Below, piece by piece: positions 34,581-44,124 of a stretch of DNA of 64,000 nt. The DNA comes from JAXGMQ01 sp040768585 (GTDB lineage Bacteria; Caldisericota; Caldisericia; JAAYUI01). Below the pieces are notes generated by a model. The model worked only from the letters and a program-made list of their open reading frames with translations. It made no database searches and was not told the DNA's origin. The stretch covers positions 806,001 through 870,000 of the forward strand of contig JAXGMQ010000001.1 of the NCBI GenBank assembly GCA_040768585.1, read 5' to 3'. Made by a program: the position numbers and the translations under genes. Positions within the stretch are counted from its first letter, which is position 1, and each line of letters opens with the position of its first letter.

Positions 34581-37500
34581 TTAGTTACTACCTCCCCAAG
34601 CTTTCTCATAAATGTCTGGAAGATTAACTGTGCACTTGTTACCGTTTGTATTAACTGATCCACCTAATACTTTGATCAATGATTCAATCGGGAACATGAT
34701 CATGCCCCCAACAATCGATGCAGGGATATCAATTGTTACCTCTTCGCCATTTACAAGCATTGTTTTGTTGTTTATCTGAATCCAAATATATGTTCTCACG
34801 TACATAATATCTATAGACTTATCTTGCGCATTCCATATTATTTCAGTTCCTGTCAACTCAGCGAAGTTCCTGATTGGAATCAGCATTTCTCCAGAAATAA
34901 ACTTTGGCGGAGCTTTAAGCTCAACATCAATCCCATCGACAATCGCTGTATTTTTACCTTCCTCAAAAATCGCCACCTTCGAGACCATTTTTGAGATGTC
35001 ATGTTGCAGAACCGACTTCACAAATACACCTGAGGTATATCCTGCCGGATAAGACATGTCATAATCAATAACAACCCTATCGCCTGGTCTTATTGAATCT
35101 GATAAGGTCTCGCTCATTCGAAGGAAAATCTTGTTTCTGTTAAGATCGAGAGCCTCAAAGACAGGTGGGTAATCTGAGACCTTGTGCCCGACTTGGACGG
35201 CAGAGCGCCAGAGGAAAGGGTTTAGGTCAACAGAATGGTAGTCCGTTTTATAAGTTTTAAAAGGTTCCATTTCTGGGGCAACCTCATCAACAACGAAATA
35301 TAGACTGTAGTCATCTAAGAAATGACCCTTGAACCAGTAGGATTCTCCAGGCTTGAGATTTGTCTTTGCCCAATTACCGGGTGACAACTCGGATAACTCG
35401 TAAAAGGACACTGTAACGACGTCATCATTCTCATCGTAATACTCATAATCATAACCAGTGAAATCTTCTGGGATGGTTTCCCTTCTAAGCACAACGTCCT
35501 GCATTGGCACAATGTATTCCCATGTAAAACCGTAAATCACAACGGTTCTTGTCTCTGCGACCCATTCCACATCCATCTGCAGAGCTTCTGCCAATGCTCG
35601 AAACGGCATTAACGTGCTACCGCCAATGATTGTTGGCGCTACATCAAGCTCTACTCTCTCTCCATTGACGAACATCGTTGGGTTGTATACTGCCATCCAT
35701 ATTTTGATGTTATCTGTGGTAACTTCTATACTCCTATTGTAGCTGTGCCAGACAACCTCAGCTCCAAACGCCTCACCAACAAACCTCAAAGGGATTAATG
35801 TCCTACCTTCCACAACTTGAGCTGGCGTACTAAGCCATATCTCTTCCCCGTCCACAAAGGCGGTTTTGCTTCCTATCGATAATTCAACCTTCACATTCTT
35901 TTTGACAACCTGTGCGTTTGCCTCTGTGTCGTATCTGTCGTACAACCTTAAACTTGTACAAAGTAGTGTTTTCTCTTTGAACTCATCAGATAGAAGCTGC
36001 GCCTCTATCTGATATTGCTTGCCAATCTCAACCGCATCAAGCTGATACCCACTCCCAAAAATGTTCCACTCATAGCCCCACCTGTCTCTACCGACAACAA
36101 ATCCCATGAAGTTTGTGGTATCAAAGCCAGACTTATCAACTATCTCAACCACGTGACCATCAAGCCCTTTTTCTCCCTCAAGTGGTCTTATGACACTGGA
36201 AATAAACTCCTCACCATTTGTCTCATTCAACATTATGTATCCATTAATGAGGCAGTCGCACTCCTCTTTTATTGGTGGAATCGGAGTGAATAATTTTACA
36301 TTCCTGTAGATGAAATCATCACATAGACTTACTTGAGACCAGATGTTTTCTCCATACGTTGTGAAGTGATGTACTGTGGATATTTTATTGGAGGAAAGAA
36401 ATCTCAAATCCACAGTGAGATAGTCACCCTCCTTTTCGATACTACCTCCGATGTGTTCAACCAGTTTCTCTATTGGCAATAATATCACTCCAACATTGCT
36501 TGTTACAATGGGAAAATCAATCTTTGATCCATCCAGGAAAACGTCGTTTCCTCCAGATAGAATTAGCACTTTTCTTCCGATGGTTATTCTAACTTGACCG
36601 GAGGGGTAATAGTTATAATTGTCATACTCCACCTTCACACCACTTACTGACTCTAAACCCAACATGGGTATCCAATGATACCCATCCCTAAATTCAATCG
36701 GAGTTCCTACATCGATTGTCTTGATATTTGATTGGAAGACGTTTGGAAAATAATCAACCTGAAGGGCTTTACCACCTGGCTTGAAACTTAATCTTGTCTT
36801 ACCAAGAGGTGACTCCTCATCAGTTTCATTGGCAATATGTGGCTCGAAATACTTGATACAGAATTTCCCTGAAGAATCGGCAAACCCTGTCACCCCGATG
36901 ATTGCCCCTGGAGTGCCTCCTGGCATAAGCAGGTTGTCCCATCTCCATGGAACACCAAACACAGCAGTAAACGATTCTCCACTTGAAAAGTCCGATACCT
37001 CTGCCTCGTTTTGACTAATTTTCCTTTTGAGTCTGACAATTCTCTTCTCAATAGCCGGCATCTTATTAGTCCCCAGATAATCTTTGGGCATAAAACACAC
37101 GAGGCATGATTTTTCATCATTCCACGAGGCCATACCTCCGAAGGATTCGACAATAAAATGGACAGGTAAATGAAGCTTACGTTCCAGATACGTCGCTGGA
37201 TAGTCGACCACCACATCAAATTCATTCACTCTTGCTCTTGAGGAATCGGTATTCAATGTGATTTTCTGATCACCGACTGTGAGTGTATATGTGTCTGTGC
37301 CTCTGTCATAAGCATAATCAAAGCCAACATACTCTCTGAGCTTTTCAATCGGAAGCAATAATTCGTCATCAAATCTGTATTTTGCCCCAAATGCTGGGAG
37401 CGCATATTCGATAGAGCCATGATCTACAAAATCTGGGAGCGTATAAGCAATGATTTTTCCGTAGTCTCTAACGTCTTCAATGTCAGGTATTTGAGCCGAT

Positions 37501-38186
37501 TGAGTTTGGAAATTCAGATTTTCACCATCAATCTCACAATCAATCCCGATCATCTCAGCAAACTCAACCACCGGAATTAACACATTCGCATTCAAGTTGT
37601 AAACGCTAACAGAAAACTTCTTTTTATCACCATTAACAGCGACATCGCCTGACTCATCAAGCGACACATCAGCAACCAGGTATGAGGTGCAAGTGTAAAA
37701 CCTCAAAACATTTCTCATCAAGTGCAACTCGCACTTAAGGTCAAAAATTTTGCTAATTTCTCTGTGGGAGAGAAACAAAACTCCACTCTCCCTGATAAGT
37801 GGCGCATCAAGCGATATCTCCTCGCCGTTAATAACAGCTTTGGATGTCCCCACCTCAAGGATTATGTCTTTGTCAATATTTTCTTTGCATTCCAGTTTCT
37901 CTATGTCGGTCGCTTCAACAAGGAGGTTGGAGGTTGAGCGTTTGACACCCATGACATAGAGGCAATCCATTGGCTCAAATAATCCAATGTCTGACTCTTT
38001 GAGAAAAACGCGTCTCGTCAGTTGTTTGTTGTCCCTTATAACCAACAATTCACCATTATCCGTGATATTTAGGACTTTTGCACAAAATGTTGTGAGAATT
38101 GAAGAATCTATACTGCTTGCTTCAAGTACCTGAAGCTGTGGGACAGAAAACACCAACACAAAAATCAATACGAGAAATCTCCTCAC
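34581..38186 (-). CDS. Secreted protein built from many stalk (CuAO-N) domains
   Basis: A 1,201-residue exported protein, the largest in the window. The start is a GTG at 38186 because AAGGAGG lies 6 nt upstream; an ATG at 38210 overlaps that site. The signal peptide is MRRFLVLIFVLVFSVPQL-like. Stalk-domain motif halves recur about eight times: near 100-160 (AVINGEEISLDAPLIRESG), 180-240, 290-360 (LHLPVHFIVESFGGMASW), 510-600, and cleanly at 795-915 (GRTLIPLRFVGEAFGAEVVW; GGSTLMPFRALAEALQMDVE). Two more lie in the last 130 residues (GEMLIPIRNFAEL; GGMIMFPIESLIKVLGG). Most are diverged. No catalytic domain is visible, so it may be a surface fibre or adhesin-like scaffold. It is transcribed alone. 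Confidence 0.78.
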   Translation of the reverse strand: MRRFLVLIFVLVFSVPQLQVLEASSIDSSILTTFCAKVLNITDNGELLVIRDNKQLTRRVFLKESDIGLFEPMDCLYVMGVKRSTSNLLVEATDIEKLECKENIDKDIILEVGTSKAVINGEEISLDAPLIRESGVLFLSHREISKIFDLKCELHLMRNVLRFYTCTSYLVADVSLDESGDVAVNGDKKKFSVSVYNLNANVLIPVVEFAEMIGIDCEIDGENLNFQTQSAQIPDIEDVRDYGKIIAYTLPDFVDHGSIEYALPAFGAKYRFDDELLLPIEKLREYVGFDYAYDRGTDTYTLTVGDQKITLNTDSSRARVNEFDVVVDYPATYLERKLHLPVHFIVESFGGMASWNDEKSCLVCFMPKDYLGTNKMPAIEKRIVRLKRKISQNEAEVSDFSSGESFTAVFGVPWRWDNLLMPGGTPGAIIGVTGFADSSGKFCIKYFEPHIANETDEESPLGKTRLSFKPGGKALQVDYFPNVFQSNIKTIDVGTPIEFRDGYHWIPMLGLESVSGVKVEYDNYNYYPSGQVRITIGRKVLILSGGNDVFLDGSKIDFPIVTSNVGVILLPIEKLVEHIGGSIEKEGDYLTVDLRFLSSNKISTVHHFTTYGENIWSQVSLCDDFIYRNVKLFTPIPPIKEECDCLINGYIMLNETNGEEFISSVIRPLEGEKGLDGHVVEIVDKSGFDTTNFMGFVVGRDRWGYEWNIFGSGYQLDAVEIGKQYQIEAQLLSDEFKEKTLLCTSLRLYDRYDTEANAQVVKKNVKVELSIGSKTAFVDGEEIWLSTPAQVVEGRTLIPLRFVGEAFGAEVVWHSYNRSIEVTTDNIKIWMAVYNPTMFVNGERVELDVAPTIIGGSTLMPFRALAEALQMDVEWVAETRTVVIYGFTWEYIVPMQDVVLRRETIPEDFTGYDYEYYDENDDVVTVSFYELSELSPGNWAKTNLKPGESYWFKGHFLDDYSLYFVVDEVAPEMEPFKTYKTDYHSVDLNPFLWRSAVQVGHKVSDYPPVFEALDLNRNKIFLRMSETLSDSIRPGDRVVIDYDMSYPAGYTSGVFVKSVLQHDISKMVSKVAIFEEGKNTAIVDGIDVELKAPPKFISGEMLIPIRNFAELTGTEIIWNAQDKSIDIMYVRTYIWIQINNKTMLVNGEEVTIDIPASIVGGMIMFPIESLIKVLGGSVNTNGNKCTVNLPDIYEKAWGGSN

Positions 38187-38257
38187 CTGGCACCTCCTTA
38201 CATATGACAAGGACGGACAAGGGCATTATTTGGTTCGAGTAGACTGTTAAAAAACGA

Positions 38258-39250
38258 TTATGTGTCGAGAATGGTTTTTTTCTTATAAAATCTCATCTCG
38301 GCATATTTGTTCTGGAAACCAAGTCTTTCATACAACCTCTTGGCTGGGTTGTCATAATCCACATGCAGATAAATATCCCCGCCGGCTTCCCTGATGCCAA
38401 CTTCCATTATTTGTTGACCAATGCCAAGCCCTCGCAAGCTGCTGTCAACGCCCACAAACAAAACGCAGTAAGATGGGATATAGTTTTTCATGCCTGTCGA
38501 GAGCATGACAAGGCAGCCCACAACCTCACCTTCTCTTTTAGCAACAAGCACAAAACCACCTTTGTCTGGAACCCCAGTCAGAGCGTGGGTTATGCCAAGC
38601 TTTGTGTCCTCTTTTGTGTCATTGAAGGGTTTCATATGTCCATAGGTGAACTCAGCCAATTCATCGATTGGCACAATCCCCTCTAATTCATCAAGGTTTG
38701 AGGCCTTGAATACATCGACCTTCTCCTTCTCAGGTCGAAGAATCTGCTTTACTTTTCCGTCACCTGCAGGCTCTGGCTCAGTCACAGCGCCAGGTGTGAG
38801 TATCGGAGCGGCATCGAAATTCTCGATTTCGAGCAGAGAGTTCATACGCTGAAACGACGAGAGAAGCATATTCTGCTGCCAATCCTCGATGGCATCCAGC
38901 TCTGAGGCCAGCGTGTCTTGAATGAGGGTGGGGTTCTGAACAAGCACATCCCGCCCTTTATCTGTTAGCGTCACAAAAAACTTATCTTTCTCTTCTCTGC
39001 CCTCATACCTAACAACGAGACCTATTCTATAGAGCCTGTCAAGAATTTCGTTAATGGTCGTTGTACCAAGATTCAAACTCTCCTGGAGCTCCTGTGAGTC
39101 GATGTACTCTTTTGCATAAATCTCTCTCATCACAACAAGCTGCGGGACGGTTATGCCGTGTTTGTCACTCAATCTAGAAGAGTTTCTCTCGATTGCTCGT
39201 ATGAGTTTTCGGATCTCAATGAATATCTGAGAACTAATTTCAGTGTCCAT
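38258..39250 (-). CDS. MarR-type regulator fused to a GNAT acetyltransferase
   Basis: A 330-residue two-domain protein. About 5-135 is a MarR winged helix (LVVMREIYAKEYIDSQELQE, TTTINEILDRLYRIGLVVRY, FFVTLTDKGRDVL). A linker of about 50 residues follows. About 190-330 is a GNAT domain with GGFVLVAKREGEVVGCLVML, the acetyl-CoA loop GVDSSLRGLGIGQQIME (R-x-x-G-x-G) and DYDNPAKRLYERLGFQ. Such fusions may couple sensing to acetyltransfer, for example resistance by acetylating a drug-like ligand. The ATG at 39250 has GGGAG about 10 nt upstream; a start at 39298 would add 16 residues. Target unknown. Confidence 0.85.
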   Translation of the reverse strand: MDTEISSQIFIEIRKLIRAIERNSSRLSDKHGITVPQLVVMREIYAKEYIDSQELQESLNLGTTTINEILDRLYRIGLVVRYEGREEKDKFFVTLTDKGRDVLVQNPTLIQDTLASELDAIEDWQQNMLLSSFQRMNSLLEIENFDAAPILTPGAVTEPEPAGDGKVKQILRPEKEKVDVFKASNLDELEGIVPIDELAEFTYGHMKPFNDTKEDTKLGITHALTGVPDKGGFVLVAKREGEVVGCLVMLSTGMKNYIPSYCVLFVGVDSSLRGLGIGQQIMEVGIREAGGDIYLHVDYDNPAKRLYERLGFQNKYAEMRFYKKKTILDT

Positions 39251-39408
39251 AACAAACTCACTCCCTTCTCTGATAGAGGAGTATACATCATGAAACATTT
39301 TTTACCAAAAAACCACATTTAACACGCTCATAAACCTTTCAGATACTGAATCCCTTGCGCAAGTCCGGCGGGTATTCTATACTCAACCCCCACAACAAGG
39401 AGATAAAT

Positions 39409-39798
39409 ATGAAAAACGATATGAAAAAAGACGGATTGATTATGGGTTTTACATTTCTTCTTGTCCCGGTTGTCGGGATGTTCTACTCCTGGTTTACATT
39501 CAAGAAGAATGAAAAGGCACTACTTACAACTTTTGAGCGAGAGGATATCAAACAGATCAAGAGTACTCTGACTGAGGCTTCTCAGGCTCTGCTTGCCACC
39601 TGGCATGCCGCATGGGTTGGGCTTGCTGTCGCTGTTGCTGGTCTTGCTGTTTTCCTCGGTATCCAGGTCACTGAAGAGACCTATCTGAGTATGACACTAT
39701 TCCTGTTTTTCTTTATCGTTGTTGCAGTTGCATATCAGATTTGGGCAGGTGTAAACGGTTTTATTCTAGCCAAAAGAGCTGCAAAACTATTTAGTTAG
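39409..39798 (+). CDS. Small membrane protein of unknown function
   Basis: A 129-residue protein with three hydrophobic segments: GLIMGFTFLLVPVVGMFYSW (about 9-28), AAWVGLAVAVAGLAVFLGI (about 72-90) and MTLFLFFFIVVAVAYQIWAG (about 98-117). A charged helix (TFEREDIKQIKSTLTEAS) lies between the first two. The start is set by AAGGAG 8 nt before the ATG. It is monocistronic and ends at a strong terminator. Family not recognised. Confidence 0.65.
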   Translation: MKNDMKKDGLIMGFTFLLVPVVGMFYSWFTFKKNEKALLTTFEREDIKQIKSTLTEASQALLATWHAAWVGLAVAVAGLAVFLGIQVTEETYLSMTLFLFFFIVVAVAYQIWAGVNGFILAKRAAKLFS

Positions 39799-39826
39799 GT
39801 AAACTGGTTACTCAATAAGCAAACGT

Positions 39827-39884
39827 ACCCCTAACAGGAATTGTGGGTGTTGTTTTAGGTTCCTGTTGGGGGTTTTTGTTTTCT
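39827..39884 (+). terminator. Rho-independent terminator
   Basis: CCCCTAACAGGAA (from 39828) pairs with TTCCTGTTGGGGG (39860-39872) across a loop of about 19 nt, followed by TTTTTGTTTTCTT. It ends the small membrane protein transcript 30 bp after its stop codon. Confidence 0.82.
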
Positions 39885-40032
39885 TGGCATTCGACTACTA
39901 AGATTAGAGTCTGTCTGCAACTCTTTCAAACATTATCGAAAGTAGACGTAGTTTCATGAATCCTTCGCAGACTTCTCAATCTAGATCAAATTTAGCTTAC
40001 ATGCATATGGTGGTTTTCTAAGTTGGCTTAAA

Positions 40033-40070
40033 ACCCTCATCCCTCTCCTTTTATAAAGGGAAAGGGAGAA
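40033..40070. repeat. REP-like palindrome, copy 1
   Basis: AACCCTCATCCCTCTCCTTT and an imperfect complement AAAGGGAAAGGGAG form a hairpin. It belongs to the family of C/T-rich palindromes (CCCTCTCC...GGAGAGG) of which five copies occur in the window, all between genes. Confidence 0.6.
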
Positions 40071-40204
40071 ATGTGTTCTTGTCCACAAATTGTGTGGTGT
40101 ACACATGTGTTATCTCATTTGAAATTTGAGATTAGAAATTGTATTCATTATTCATACACAAAGATGAAGAAAAAAAGATTGATAGATTCACATTCCTCCT
40201 TGAA

Positions 40205-40266
40205 GGCGAGGTTTTATCCCCCTCTCCTCCAGAGGAGGAGAGGGGTAGGGGTGAGGAGGTTTTTTA
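40205..40266. repeat. REP-like palindrome, copy 2
   Basis: A perfect 12-bp stem, CCCCTCTCCTCC (40219-40230) with GGAGGAGAGGGG (40234-40245), around a 3-nt loop. It is followed by TAGGGGTGAGGAGG and six T's. Its reverse complement shares the flank CTCCTCACCCC-x-ACCC with copy 3 at 47960, so the two are the same element in opposite orientation. Confidence 0.75.
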
Positions 40267-40608
40267 ATAAGCAACTACTTTTTCACATGTAACAAGCTCA
40301 TTATTCTAGGCACCCATCTAGATTAGAACCATCGAAGGATCAAAAAATGCTTGATCTGAAAAGACTCTTGAGTCGCAAAATTATTCGAAATAAACGGGAT
40401 AGTTTTATTAGGTTTTGCAAATATTCTCGCGGCAACCTGGATCTGTTTTATAAGCCAATGGAAACTACAGGTCTTTGACTCTCCTCAAACCTTTAGGGAT
40501 TTCATTAATTGAGCTTGGAAAAACAAACCCAACACCCTAAGCCCAAAACAGAAACAAAAGGCCTAGAACACCGACGTTTTCTCTAAACCAGTCTAGCCCC
40601 AATAATTT

Positions 40609-41676
40609 CTACTCTCTGTATTTGTAATAAGCACTGCATGTCCCCTCACCAGAGACCATACAGGGGCCAACTGGGCTTGTTGGGGTGCAGCTTGTAGCAA
40701 ACAGTGGGCACTGGGTTGGACGCATCGAGCCTGTGATGACCTGACCACAGATGCAACCATCTGGCTCCGGCACATCAATGATTTTGAGGTCAAAGCGAGA
40801 TACAGCATCAAACTCTTTGTACTTGTCGGCAAGCATTAGTCCAGAACCGGGCAACACACCCATCCCTCGCCAGTTTGAATCACACGGCGAGAATACCTCA
40901 TCAATCATCTTCATGGCAACAGGATTACCAAACGATTTCACAACCCTTGTATACTGATTGATAATTTTGGGTTTTCCAGATATCTTCATCCTCACAAGAG
41001 CCTCAATTGAAGCGAGCATGTCAAGCGCTTCAAAACCAGTTACAACACCAGGGATACCGTACTTCTCTGGCAGCACCTTAAAGGCATCAGCACCAACAAT
41101 CGATGTCACGTGCCCTGGAAGCATGAGTCCATCGACACTCACACCCGGAATGTTTGCAAGCGGGTCAAGGGCTGCGATGACCGATTTGTGAAGTGAGAGA
41201 AGGGAGATATTTTTAATTCCTTCACTTTTGGCTGCTTTGATGGTTGCTGCAAAGCTTGGGGTGGTCGTTTCAAAACCTATACCAACAAGCACAAACTGTT
41301 TCTGTGACTCCTTCTTTGCCCAACTTATCACATCGAATGGGCTGTACATAAGTCTGATATCAGCACCCTCTGATCTCGCCTGTTGCAGTGTTCCCTTTGT
41401 GCCTGGCACTCTCATCATGTCGCCAAACGTGCAAACAGCGACGTCAGATTTTTCTGAGAGTGAGACCATGGCGTCGATATCACCCTGCGATGTCACACAC
41501 ACTGGACACCCAGGGCCAGAGATGAGGTTGACTGTAGGTGGCAGCATCGACCTGATACCATGCGCAAACAGGGCGTGGGTATGAGTGCCGCATACCTCCA
41601 TGATGGTTATCTGCTCTTTGGCATTTGCAGCAATCTTTGCCTGGAGCTCTTTAGCGAGAATTACTTTATCGTTCAT
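40609..41676 (-). CDS. hypD: Hydrogenase maturation protein HypD
   Basis: A 355-residue Fe-S protein. It shows MEVCGTHTHALFAHGIRSML (the conserved Cys of the Fe(CN)2CO transfer site), GPGCPVCVTSQGDID (Cys pair), FGDMMRVPG, GFETTTPSF and, near the C-terminus, the cluster cysteines of EPDGCICGQVITG and QCPLFATSCTP. HypD works with HypC to assemble and carry the Fe(CN)2CO group of [NiFe]-hydrogenase. The ATG at 41676 lies 10 bp after hypC; the TCTAG-rich gap has no clear ribosome site, so translation is probably coupled. It is the last gene of the operon. Confidence 0.95.
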   Translation of the reverse strand: MNDKVILAKELQAKIAANAKEQITIMEVCGTHTHALFAHGIRSMLPPTVNLISGPGCPVCVTSQGDIDAMVSLSEKSDVAVCTFGDMMRVPGTKGTLQQARSEGADIRLMYSPFDVISWAKKESQKQFVLVGIGFETTTPSFAATIKAAKSEGIKNISLLSLHKSVIAALDPLANIPGVSVDGLMLPGHVTSIVGADAFKVLPEKYGIPGVVTGFEALDMLASIEALVRMKISGKPKIINQYTRVVKSFGNPVAMKMIDEVFSPCDSNWRGMGVLPGSGLMLADKYKEFDAVSRFDLKIIDVPEPDGCICGQVITGSMRPTQCPLFATSCTPTSPVGPCMVSGEGTCSAYYKYRE

Positions 41677-41686
41677 ATTGCTAGAC

Positions 41687-41911
41687 TTAGAGGGTGCAAT
41701 CGCCAAACGCCTGATCGATTGTCTCAAGCATATCCTTTGCTGTTTGCTCCTCGACAATCTCTATCGCAAAGCCAGTGTGCAAGAGCACAAAATCACCGAT
41801 TTTGGCATCTGGAAGGAGGTCAAGCCTGATGTCTCGCCTGACTCCACCTAACTCTACTACACCTGCGTTATCCTTTTTTTCAACCAATCTCGCTGGAATC
41901 GCAAGACACAT
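41687..41911 (-). CDS. hypC: Hydrogenase maturation chaperone HypC
   Basis: A 74-residue protein beginning MCLAIPARLVE, whose Cys2 is the essential residue that binds the Fe(CN)2CO intermediate and the hydrogenase large subunit. GVRRDIRLDLLPDAKIGDFVLLHTGFAIE is the rest of the family signature. It starts 3 bp after hypF and precedes hypD by 10 bp, the usual F-C-D order. Confidence 0.95.
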   Translation of the reverse strand: MCLAIPARLVEKKDNAGVVELGGVRRDIRLDLLPDAKIGDFVLLHTGFAIEIVEEQTAKDMLETIDQAFGDCTL

Positions 41912-41914
41912 AGA

Positions 41915-44119
41915 CTATACATCCCCTCTTTCAAGCTTCGCCTGGGCAACGACCGCTTGACCAAAACTTACGCAGCCATCGCCGGGCGGGAGTTTTCTGT
42001 TGATATAAACCTGAAACCCCATCTTCTCAAGAGCAGAATGTGTAAGCTCCAACAAAATCCTGTTGGCAAAACATCCTCCAGAGAGGGCAATCTTTGTGAT
42101 ACCCGTCTTGTCTCGCAGCAGCCTGCAACCATTGATAATCGCCATTGCAATTCCCTTGTGGAATCCACCTGGAATCGAGGTTGGGTTCAAAATCGCCCTC
42201 TCAAGTGCCAACCTCCAGTCGACCTCGAAATGATCACCCATATCGACAACTGGAAACGGGAGCGTCGGGTGGCTCTTATCAAACAAAGCCTCAAGTGATA
42301 TGGCAAGCTGCGCCTCAAAGGAAGCGGTTTCCCCAATTCCCGCCAATACAGCAAACCCGTCGAACAACCGCCCAAGAGAAGACGTGATTGGGGAGTTTAC
42401 CTCTCCAATAATCATTTTATCCAGCAGGTTTTTCAGGTTGTCATCAATATCTAACACATCTGTTCTGCCAATTTGGTGAAGCAGAGAATATAGGATTCTC
42501 GATGCCTCTTTTATTGCAACCTCTCCACCGGGGAGAGCAAAAGGTCTGAGGTGTCCAGCTCTCACAAATTCAACACGATTGGCAACAAGAAACTCGAAAC
42601 CCCAGATTGTGCCGTCTGTGCCATAACCCGTTCCGTCTGCGGCAACGCCAATAATTGGTTCATCGAGGTCATACTCGCCTATCACAGATGCAATGTGTGC
42701 GTGGTGATGCTGAACTTTGATTATCCTGTCTGAGTTGGATAGCTCCTTGGCATGGAGTGTTGTTGTGTAGCCTGGGTGGAGATCGCAAGCAGTGACACTC
42801 TCACAAAACCCGAAAAGACTCCTGTATTTATTGAGAATCTGTTTGTACCGTTCGAATGTGCTTGCATTCCCCATCTCACCGATATGTTGAGAAACAAGAG
42901 CATTATTATCCCAGGAAAAGCAGAACGTTCCCTTCATCTGAGGGCCGAGGGCTAACACTGGTTCAACTGATTTAAGAGGGATTAGCTCAGGAACATATCC
43001 TCTCGCTCGTCGTAACAACCTGGGTTTGCCCAAAACACAATCGCAAACGGAATCATCGATGGGAATTGTTATCGGTCTATCGTTGGACAGCACCGCAACG
43101 TCACCAAACATCTCGCTATCCTCTGTTGCGATAGGCTCTTCGTGTAAATTGGCGGATGTCAGAACAATTGTCGGGAGTTCCTGCAAAAGCAGCACATGCA
43201 AAGGGGTATATGGCAGAAACAATCCGATCTTGTCTGTTCCAGGTGCAACACCATTAGAAAGGTTGTATTCATCGGATTTTTGGCAAATCACGATTGGCTT
43301 TTGCCACGACCTTAAAAGTTCCTCCTCACAATCCGTAAGATTTGCCAATTTTACAGCTTCAACAACCGATGAAACCATGACAGCAAGAGGCTCATTCCCC
43401 CTTTTTTTTATGTCTCGAATTTTTTTGACAGCCGCATCACAGGTCGCATTTGCAGCGAGGTGAAATCCACCAATTCCCTTTATTGCAACCACTTCACCGT
43501 CTTTGATTTTCTGGATTGCTTCCTTTAGGGCTTCATCACCCTCAAGGTCTCCCAAAAATAGCTTGGGGCCACAGCGGTTGCAAGCTATGGTCTGAGCATG
43601 GTAACGCCTGTTTAATGGGTCTTTATATTCATCTGCGCAAAATTCACACAGTGAAAAAATCTTTTGGGAAATCGTGTGCCTATCATAGGGCAAGCTCTCA
43701 AGGATAGAGAGTCTTGGCCCACAGTCGGTACAGGAGATAAAAGGGTGTCTGTATCTTTGATTATTTGGATCGACAAGCTCAGCAGCGCAGTTGTCGCAGA
43801 TGCCAATGTCTGGAGGAACGAAAACGCCGTGTGAAGTTTGCTTTGGTGATTCAAGGATTGAAAAGCCATCAAAAGCCTGGCGTTCTGAATTGATATGCTC
43901 AATTCTATCGACTCTTGCCTTTGGGGGATTGTTGAACTTGATTTCATCCAGCGCTTTCTCGATGTCGGCAGGGTTCCCAACAAAACAAGCCTCAACGCCG
44001 TCACCAACGTTTCTTACCCAACCTTTTAGACCAAGCGAGGCAGCCAATTTGTAGACAAACGGTCTAAAACCAACACCTTGAACAACACCGAAAATTTTCA
44101 CATGAACAAATTCAGACAT
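41915..44119 (-). CDS. hypF: Carbamoyltransferase HypF
   Basis: A 734-residue protein that makes the carbamoyl-AMP/cyanide donor for hydrogenase iron. Domains in order: acylphosphatase (VHVKIFGVVQGVGFRPF, 5-90); two zinc fingers (CDNCAAEL... and CEFCADEYKDPLNRRYHAQT, about 105-180); a YrdC-like domain (about 200-380); and a Kae1/Tob-like carbamoyltransferase domain (VQHHHAHIASVIGEYDLDEP with the metal His cluster, to the end). Length is normal. The ATG at 44119 starts 5 bp after the propeller/stalk gene. HypA, HypB, HypE and hydrogenase subunits are not in the window. Confidence 0.95.
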   Translation of the reverse strand: MSEFVHVKIFGVVQGVGFRPFVYKLAASLGLKGWVRNVGDGVEACFVGNPADIEKALDEIKFNNPPKARVDRIEHINSERQAFDGFSILESPKQTSHGVFVPPDIGICDNCAAELVDPNNQRYRHPFISCTDCGPRLSILESLPYDRHTISQKIFSLCEFCADEYKDPLNRRYHAQTIACNRCGPKLFLGDLEGDEALKEAIQKIKDGEVVAIKGIGGFHLAANATCDAAVKKIRDIKKRGNEPLAVMVSSVVEAVKLANLTDCEEELLRSWQKPIVICQKSDEYNLSNGVAPGTDKIGLFLPYTPLHVLLLQELPTIVLTSANLHEEPIATEDSEMFGDVAVLSNDRPITIPIDDSVCDCVLGKPRLLRRARGYVPELIPLKSVEPVLALGPQMKGTFCFSWDNNALVSQHIGEMGNASTFERYKQILNKYRSLFGFCESVTACDLHPGYTTTLHAKELSNSDRIIKVQHHHAHIASVIGEYDLDEPIIGVAADGTGYGTDGTIWGFEFLVANRVEFVRAGHLRPFALPGGEVAIKEASRILYSLLHQIGRTDVLDIDDNLKNLLDKMIIGEVNSPITSSLGRLFDGFAVLAGIGETASFEAQLAISLEALFDKSHPTLPFPVVDMGDHFEVDWRLALERAILNPTSIPGGFHKGIAMAIINGCRLLRDKTGITKIALSGGCFANRILLELTHSALEKMGFQVYINRKLPPGDGCVSFGQAVVAQAKLERGDV

Positions 44120-44124
44120 GAAAC

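Larger units (their letters stand above)
39885..40608. other. Gene-free stretch with REP-like palindromes
   Basis: About 720 bp without a credible gene: in-frame stretches are short, lack ribosome sites and have low-complexity AT-rich content. It holds two REP-like palindromes (listed separately) and otherwise nothing I can assign. No tRNA or att site was found. Confidence 0.6.

Noticed and set aside
40033..40266. Palindromes considered as CRISPR repeats
   Set aside because: Only two copies here, different in sequence and orientation, without regular spacers and with no cas genes in the window.
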